A stretch of DNA of 64,000 nt from Dysidea avara (lineage: Eukaryota; Porifera; Demospongiae; Dictyoceratida; Dysideidae), in assembly GCF_963678975.1 (NCBI RefSeq), contig NC_089274.1, forward strand, positions 48,700,075-48,764,074, in the 5' to 3' direction. The position numbers were made by a program, and so were the translations under genes. Positions 35,067 to 64,000 of this stretch are shown one piece after another. Within the stretch, counting starts at the first letter, position 1. Each line of letters starts with the position of its first letter. The notes beneath the pieces are model-generated. The model made no database searches. It was not told the DNA's origin and saw nothing but the letters and a program-made list of their open reading frames with translations.

Positions 35067-38000
35067 TTATGTACTCGGTGGTGGGAACAGTCTTCTAAGT
35101 TGCTCCAATAATAACCATGTCAGAATGGTGTGAGGTGTCAGTCGTATGCAGGCTGGTACAAACCCCTACAAGCACAACCACCAGGTTAAACACAGTTGCA
35201 AACAGTTATGAGTTACCTTATAGAAACCTAGAGGACCAGCCTTAGCTGTGTACCACACACAGTCTAATATGTTCTGTAAGGAGAGACATAAATTACAAAT
35301 ACATGTTCTGTAAGGACAGAAATCTCCTACATGTTCCAAATACTGCCCACCTTGTATTGTCCAGATTTAGCATCCATCATTCTGGTCTTCAGCACGTCAA
35401 CAGGTTGTGTAAGGATGGTAGCTGCAACTCCCTAATAGAACAGTCAGTTAAATTGCTCAAGGAACACGGAATAATTACCGCTACGAAACTTGACAAGAAG
35501 TGGGTAGGAATGTTGTCTTCAAAGTCCCTACAGAATAAAGATCCCTGATTGTAATTACTTATGCAAAATCCACAAGAATCTTTATAGACAATTATGGTGC
35601 ACAAAACCTTTGATACTTAAAAGTGTTAGCAAGTACTGCTCCTAGTACTCATGACATGCAAAAGATAAGAGTGTCCATGAAGATAGTTAAATCAATGAGA
35701 AACTGTACAAACTAAAGTACTGGGTTAGACACATGTGACCACAAGCAGGTGTGTGAAGAGGACTAGCAAGGAAATTAGTGAGGAATAAAACAATTACCAA
35801 GAAGCGGCTGTGCCACATGGTTGTGTTATTGATAGGAAGAACAATTTTCACACGCACATAACTCTGTGCTGCCTTAAAAAAGAGACGATTTTTGCTATGG
35901 AAATTCCCTCCACCTTCAATAGTCCACATACCAAATTTCAGCAAAATTGTTCCAAGCATTCCCGAAATATGAGCCTTCAAAAATTGGCTTAATTTCTTAC
36001 ATTAAAGTCACCCTCAGTTACAAGAAAGTCACCCTGTTGATGTTACAAGTCTCTTAAGAGAGGTTACAAGTCTCTTAAGAGAGGTTACAAGTCAGCTTGT
36101 ACAGTGTTCAGCTCTGCAACAAGGCACTCATTCAACTATGTTACAAGTCACTATGTAAAGAGTTCAGCTATAAGCAAGTCATCATATAACCCTCAGAGAG
36201 TTCAGTTACAAACAGTAGAGAACTTGGCTATGAAATCGTTCACTCTGTAGATAGCTTTGGCTACGTTACAAGTCACCCTGTAGAGAGTTCATGTGATAAT
36301 TTTACAGTACCAAATTTCAATAGTTTTAAAGGACATATAGACTACAAATTCTGCATTCTTTCTCATTCCTGAAAAAAGACAAGTAAAAAGGAAACTTCAA
36401 CTACAACAGCCAAGCTGTGAAAAAGGGTGAGGCCCCCAAAGACAGCGTAAAAAAAGATGTGAAAACCAAGGTGGTAGCCAAGAAACGGCTGTGATGGTAA
36501 GTTAACAGTAAAAATGTTCGTAACGACAATTCAAGTGAATTTGGTGCCACACTCCATTTCTTGGCTGCCACCTTGGATTCACATTTCACCCTAGGGCTAC
36601 ACCCTTTTTTCACAGCTCGACTATTTTGGTATAGATAACTAACACTTGAATGGCAATGATCTATGGTATAGTTCTGAAACAAATGCTACAAATTCATGTG
36701 GAATCATTTCAACAGAAACTGATTGTTGTATTAAATATGACTGCTCTATTAGAGTATTTCCATCTTGCTCCCTGGAACAAAGTGAAAGTGCCCAATGTTA
36801 TGACCCACCAACGTGACTACTTGTACAATACACAGGACACTCTTTTATGGATCCATATGTAATTTATATTTTCTTGTATCTGTAAAACATAAATTGTTTG
36901 GCATGGCCTTTGTAAAATATGTTCCACAGGTTTGGCTACAAGTAGTTGGTATTTGTGAGTACATGATAGTTAACACTAGAGATTTGAATACATTTTCATT
37001 CAACCCTAGTTCATGAGTACAACTGCAATCTCTACTATGAGGTAGGCAGTACTGTACAAAAAGATAGCAAGATGTACAGGTAAATTTATGTACTAAGGAT
37101 ACTTTGGGACACTAACTAGGTGTCTGGATTTTGTAGATGTCCTTGAGTTCAAGTCCATATTAACAAGTTCCACATATTTCCTTACCATTTATACAGAAAG
37201 AATTGTTTGACTTGTTCATACACAACGATCTGTGAGGTTCTTCACTATCACATGATCCAGTTGATGACATCATTACTCACCTGAGCAATAGTCATCATGA
37301 TTGACCTCATGACAACTGCTGACCCTCCAGTCCATAACACCATAACACCTTCTTCTCTGGCCACCCTCCATATACCATCCAGCCCATGACGATAGCTAGA
37401 CACAAAACGACATGGTAAGATTAATAGTGTGGAAGTGTAATATGTGGTGATTGGTGAGTGCTGAAAATAAGATTAAAAATCAAGTCAAACTATTATGACA
37501 AGGTAAGGTAGGTACCCGAATGAGTCAAATGTTGGAAAATGACCAGTGACCAATGGTTACATATAACTATGCTATTGTTTAAGACCAAAAATTTACACAA
37601 GTAGTACACTTACTTTCTTCTTAGCTCCATAGGTAATTTAATGTCAGCCTGCATCCTACAAAGACCAGCATTACACAATATACAACTCAATACATCTTAT
37701 CCTGACCTGACGTTAACTAAGTCTGGAGGGCATCCTACCAGGCCTCCACATGCTCCTAATTATTTGATGCATTACAATGTTATTGAGGGACAAACAATTC
37801 TTACCTGCGAAGGCACCCATACAGAGTTTCACCGATAAGGAGATAGGTTGTCCTAAAATTAAGCCACACCACATTTGTACTTCTCGTGCAGAAAATGTGA
37901 GCATACCTTCAGAAGATTTCAACATTCGTCCCTTCAGTAATTCATAAACACCATACCTCACCCCAGAGTAGGTAATCTAGAAATAAAATTATCAACTTTA

Positions 38001-38695
38001 CCAGTTAGAGGGCAGACACAGAAGACAGAGCCTGTACACACAAAATCATTCAAATCACAACTCTTTTATAGATGCATAAGTAACCATGGGAAGGATAAGA
38101 GATTTCATTTTCAAAGTTGTTAGTTACTCATTTACTAAGGATAACAGTGTTTCTTAAGTGTTACAACTCTACATAGGATCCATGGAGTATGACGCTTCCA
38201 AGTGGCTAGTCACACTAGGATTGTATCCCTCTAGGTGTTTGACCAACTTCTCTTGGCTAGCCTCATTCATGCTTGGCCTCCTGTACACCCCTCCAGTCCC
38301 AAACTAGTAAAAATTGAGCTACAAGGAAAAGTTTTGCAACCTGGGACAGATTTAAAGGATCTACAAAACTTTTTACCTACTACAATGTCATGTCAACTGG
38401 TGCACATCAATATCACGTGTTCACTTACTTGTCTTAGTATTGAAGCAGTGAGGCCACTATAGAGGGCAAAAAATCCATCATTCCTCAAAACATGTGCTAT
38501 CATTTGAATGAATCCTTTCTTAGCTACTTGTTGTGTCTGTAGGTGCACCTGTGGTCATCAGTGATGATGGTGATACATCACGTGAATGCTAACCTTCAAC
38601 AAGTCCAATGGATGAGTACCACAGGCTGCTCCAGCTGATGCTATCCCACCCAGATACCATCTCTGTGCTACCTGCTTTTTGTTGCGTGTAGCCAT
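35067..38695 (-). CDS. SLC25A10: Mitochondrial dicarboxylate carrier, 12 exons
   Basis: Exons, 5' to 3': 38695-38594, 38548-38429, 37976-37907, 37852-37805, 37734-37707, 37655-37614, 37395-37281, 37229-37186, 35527-35479, 35431-35351, 35273-35217, 35165-35067. All joins keep phase and give 284 aa, the family's normal size. It is a six-helix inner-membrane carrier exchanging dicarboxylates for phosphate or sulphur anions. The three carrier signatures are HPLDLLKVHLQTQQ, PPDLVNVRMQADIKLP and QPVDVLKTRMMDAKSG. Asn in place of Lys/Arg in the second (PDLVNVRMQ) is a mark of the dicarboxylate-carrier branch. The RRNYRHGLDGIWRVAREEG block also fits SLC25A10. The start is the first in-frame ATG and gives MATRNKKQVAQRWYLGG, like the family N-terminus. 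Intron 8 (35528-37185) hosts a decayed family S element. The acceptor of exon 10 is supplied by the dispersed motif (GACTGTTCTATTAG). Confidence 0.95.
35428..35448 (-). promoter_or_regulatory. Dispersed motif used as 3' splice site (SLC25A10 exon 10)
   Basis: On the minus strand the sequence reads CTGACTGTTCTATTAG followed directly by the exon codons GGA GTT GCA. It is the same TGACTGTTCTATTAG string found as a dispersed repeat across the window. Phase and protein similarity fix the exon boundary here. Confidence 0.75.
35800..36625 (-). mobile_element. Family S element, decayed copy in SLC25A10 intron 8
   Basis: On the minus strand, the head module (36625-36400) contains ACAGCCGTTTCTTGGCTACC and GACAATTCAAGTGAATTTGG-type blocks in inverted arrangement. 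A short degenerate minisatellite follows (36290-36000, units with GTTACAAGTCACCCTGTAGA in plus-strand reading). A tail piece (35995-35800) shares CATAACTCTGTGCTGCCTT and ATTCCCGAAATATGAGCC-type blocks with copy L at 14066-14195. Copy number of the minisatellite is much lower than in R1. Confidence 0.75.
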
Positions 38696-38893
38696 GCGTC
38701 GATCTGTTACAAAAGTAGCTTCAAGGAAATATGACACAATAGGCTCATAGCCTTCAACTTCCGTCTACAAAAGCATCTCAAAAATAGGGTCAAAGTACTT
38801 CAATAATGGCGCGCTCTAATTAAATCGCTATTCTAATTGTTGCACATGGCTTGAAGCTGATTTCCCAATAACCTAATTTTAAATCGTGAACGC
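38696..38893. promoter_or_regulatory. Divergent promoter region SLC25A10 / UTP6
   Basis: The start codons of SLC25A10 (38695, minus) and UTP6 (38894, plus) are 198 bp apart, so both promoters lie in this segment. On the minus strand a TTTTGTAACAG acceptor-like site sits just before the SLC25A10 ATG, so a small 5' UTR intron is possible. Confidence 0.6.
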
Positions 38894-61194
<22,301 letters not shown>

Positions 61195-61773
61195 CACACA
61201 GTAGTTGTCATTTGTCACAGGGTTAATACTCTACCCTTTCAATAACACTATTGTGTTCTTTTGTCTATAACAATTATTAAAACAAGTTGTGATGTACGGT
61301 GTATCAAACATATAATTGCATATGGCAAGAAGTTGGGTAGTCCAATCACCAACTACTGTACAATGAACACCCTTTATTCATACTTGTCCATGTGGGATAC
61401 ATTTGTGCCCTCCACAAATGGGTCACCTTACTAATAAGGCCACATGGTCTCATGGTATTGAGCTCCACTCAGTGTGTATGCCTTATAAGCTGATCCTGTG
61501 CATGACTAGAGCACTTTTAGTGATGCTGTTGTTATTGCTTAATGTCATGAAAATGAGTTAAACTCACTGACAGAGAATTAACTGGAAGAACTATATATGA
61601 ATGGAGTTCTCATGGATATCTGCTATTCATCACACTAAACTGAAGCTAATATGGAGATCATCACAGCTGGCTTCCCTCATTGATTGGTCAGCATATAAGA
61701 GAACTTGTCATGATCCAAGTGCAATTGGCATCTACTGCTTGAGTAGTATACATTGTACTTGTGTTCATACATT
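61195..61773. other. Spacer between UTP6 and the Reeler gene
   Basis: It carries the UTP6 3' UTR (no perfect AATAAA; AT-rich CAATTATTAAAACA at about 61269) and the Reeler gene's promoter. Nothing else is recognised in these 579 bp. Confidence 0.5.
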
Positions 61774-62916
61774 ATGAAGGTGAGCTGGTGTAATGTCTGT
61801 ACGTGTATTATGGAACAGACCTTGACGTGTTTTGTAAGTGGTATCACTAGAAAGTAATTGGACCACAAAATTATTCATTGTAACTATACCAGGAGCTCAA
61901 AAGTGCCACTTTGCAGTATGTATGGGCCCTGCAGTACAGCTGTATTAGTCTCAGAGCAGGCATGTCTATCTCATCTTTCTGTGTATCTATAGGTTTTGGT
62001 ATTGGCCATTTTGTTGTCAGTGGCTGCAGTTCACAGAGTTAGCAGTCGCAGTGGAGGTGCCCCACTAGATGCTTGTGTCACACTAACTCCTCAACATGGT
62101 GGAAATCTGCCACAAATGACTCCTTCACCTCATGTGGTTGATCTGTCTGACTTCAACATCACCGAAGATGAGGATGGCAATTTGACCATCTACTATACTC
62201 CAGACACCATGTATGCCAGTAAGTTTGGTTGTATTCTAAATACTTCATGCATTGCAATGGCCTTTCTGTTTAGTCACTCTTGTAGCAACTGGGGAAGGAA
62301 TGTTTTCAGATGTGTTCCGAGGATTCCTGTTACAAGGTAGAACATATGCAGATGATACAGTTGTAGGGACCTTCATGGCACCCCCACTTGGAGCCTTGTA
62401 CCGACTAAGTAGTTGTGCTAGGAGTGATGTGAGTATTATCAGTTGTGGGATTGAGTTTTATCATGATACCTTGTATAGGGCTCAGTGACCCACAACAGTG
62501 GTGTTGGTAAGGAGGACATCACTGTCTATTGGATGTCGCCATCAAGTGGAACTGGACCCATTTACTTTGGGTGAGTTATAGCTATATTAAGTACCATTAA
62601 CAACATCGCTACATAGGCATGCATTTGTGTGGAGGTTCAACACATTCTGGGCAGACCTCAGCACCATGCCACTACTTGAAGGTTTGTTATCGTACAGCAG
62701 TGAACTGTTGTGTTAGCTGTATGATGTGTTGCAGGTGATGAGTTGCCAGATAATCCTGGTAATCCAGGTAATCCTGGTGGTAATGGATCTGCTGCAGGTG
62801 AGAACATTATACTAACACCATATACTACTTACCTAATGTTACATGTAGGTATCCAGGCACCAGTATGTCTGCTAGCATCTGCTCTGTTGACTGTCATTAC
62901 TTCCCATCTCTTCTAA
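61774..62916 (+). CDS. Secreted or GPI-anchored Reeler-domain protein, 7 exons
   Basis: Exons 61774-61779, 61993-62218, 62274-62428, 62479-62570, 62617-62681, 62735-62797 and 62849-62916 join in phase to 224 aa. The first coding exon is only ATG AAG; it completes a textbook signal peptide (MKVLVLAILLSVAAVHRVSS). Residues ~22-180 form a Reeler domain: GAPLDACVTLTPQHGG, FSDVFRGFLLQGR, SSCARSDGSVTHN, KEDITVYWMSP and HAFVWRFNTFWADL. Reeler domains occur in reelin, insect defence proteins and FRRS1-type reductases; here no further domain follows. A GNPGNPGGNG linker leads to a hydrophobic C-terminus (residues ~207-224) after GSAAG, which fits a GPI-anchor signal. A membrane anchor is the alternative. 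Confidence 0.9.
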
Positions 62917-64000
62917 AATATAATGGACCATAATTTATTATATATTTGTGTTATTATTGTGTACTGAAAAGGTATCAATATGACTATTTTGACAATACCT
63001 AGTATTATTATTTTGTAAACTGTAAATAAATTTTATTCAAAGTAATATAATGATACTGTTGGCAATGTGGTGGATGATAATGGTATCAATGGTAAGGCAA
63101 TGCAACATAAGCTTCATTCAGTGGGCTTTGTTACTTCGTAGTGGCTAGGTGGATTACTAATGAGATTTGTAACTTTGTTACTTAAAGTAATAATATTATG
63201 TAATATTAGACTCGTTATAGTAACTTCATTACTTAGGTGATGTGTTACATTTGCAAGTAAAGCAACTTGAATTATATAACCTGTTTTTACAGCATATTTC
63301 GTTACATTACTTTGTTACCACAAAACTAATAATTATTGTGTTACCCCCAACATTGTTGCTTGGACATTGCCATGAATGGTTTTTGGGGTAGTTGTTCTGA
63401 GAGATGTTTTATTGATGTTCGTGTTTTTAATCTGCTTGCCCCATCTAACATTTCTTCATCACTTTCTTCTACCTTTAAGAAGCATGAGAATATCAAGCGT
63501 TGAGCTTACAGTCAGAGAATTCATGAGGTTGAGCATGTTTCTTTTACACCTATCAGGGGTTGGCTCATGAGGCCACAGTTTTCTGCAAGCATCTGGCTTT
63601 ATTTTGGGGAAGCACCCTCGTGCAGGCCTAGCCTTTTGGTGCCACCCCTTCCTATTTGGATGAATTAGATAATAAATAAATTCCCTCCTATCGGCTAAGT
63701 GGGGTGATGAATACTCCGTAGTCCTGGGTTGGCTTCAGTGTTGTATTGGTTTTTCTCTGCTCCGTTCAACTATTCAATGCATTTGAGGTGCACGTTCATC
63801 CATTGGTGCTTACACTAGGGCTCCATCACCAATGGATTTAGTGCAAGTGGAGTCCCGCTTGTCAGAGTAACATGCTAGCTGCATTACTCTACTTTTCTAT
63901 TGTCTTTTTCAGTTGTCCAGCACATGCCTTTCTTTGTGCTGGGGGTGGTAGGCAAGGGCAGCCCATCAAGCCTGGGAAAAAATTTAAAAAATCACGTGCT
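62917..64000. other. Right end of window, no gene recognised
   Basis: After the Reeler polyadenylation signal the region contains variable TTACTTNNNGTTAC-type low-complexity sequence (about 63110-63350). A block follows that resembles repeat-derived coding remnants (about 63370-63990, including GCACATGCCTTTCTTTGTGC and GGGGGTGGTAGGCAAGG). The 64-codon frame at 63376-63570 is not supported as a gene. Confidence 0.45.
63025..63030 (+). terminator. Polyadenylation signal of the Reeler gene
   Basis: AATAAA in the context GTAAATAAATTTTATTCAA, 108 bp after the stop codon, on the coding strand. Confidence 0.7.

Noticed and set aside
63376-63570. 64-codon hydrophobic frame near the right end
   Set aside because: No start context or homology that I can recognise; the region looks repeat-derived.

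Overview
The window reads as nuclear DNA of a basal metazoan, most likely a demosponge of the Amphimedon type. This is an inference from intron-dense animal genes with 45-90 bp introns, very short intergenic spaces, a class C receptor of the GABA-B type, animal gene families (VWA3, ANKRD40, SLC25A10, UTP6, Reeler, homeobox) and many small transposons. I saw no bacterial gene organisation. The multi-exon models were built by hand: each join uses GT/AG sites, keeps the codon phase and leaves the frame open from start to stop.

Layout. 1-2331: intergenic, with a probable hAT-like element. 2332-4617 (+): intronless GABA-B-like receptor, 761 aa. 4618-8719: intergenic with hairpin MITEs. 30161-8720 (-): a 28-exon VWA3A/VWA3B-type gene of about 1,001 aa with three VWA units. 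Its introns 10 and 12 hold copies of a mobile element with an internal minisatellite, in opposite orientations on either side of two small exons. 30236-31875 (+): a 3-exon ANKRD40-like gene whose ATG lies 74 bp from the divergent VWA3 ATG. 33337-33107 (-): a free-standing ANKRD40 C-terminal domain. 35020-33578 (-): a 2-exon gene with an atypical homeodomain. 38695-35067 (-): a 12-exon mitochondrial dicarboxylate carrier (SLC25A10), ending 46 bp before the homeobox ORF. 38894-61194 (+): a 22-exon UTP6 gene, 594 aa, head-to-head with SLC25A10 and swollen by three transposon-filled introns. 61774-62916 (+): a 7-exon secreted or membrane-anchored Reeler-domain protein. 62917-64000: no gene recognised.

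The genes share no single pathway. They are receptor signalling, an axonemal-type or unknown VWA protein, mitochondrial transport, 18S rRNA processing by the SSU processome, a transcription factor and a cell-surface protein. What links them is the repeat landscape. A family here called S (palindromic head module + roughly 30-bp minisatellite + conserved tail) occurs four times. A hairpin family here called A (ends carry TAGGGACC) occurs at least five times. TA-flanked MITEs, a Helitron-like element and a roughly 6 kb terminal-inverted-repeat element fill introns. A short palindromic motif, CTCTAWTAGAG, is scattered at about 18 loci and in one place supplies a splice acceptor.
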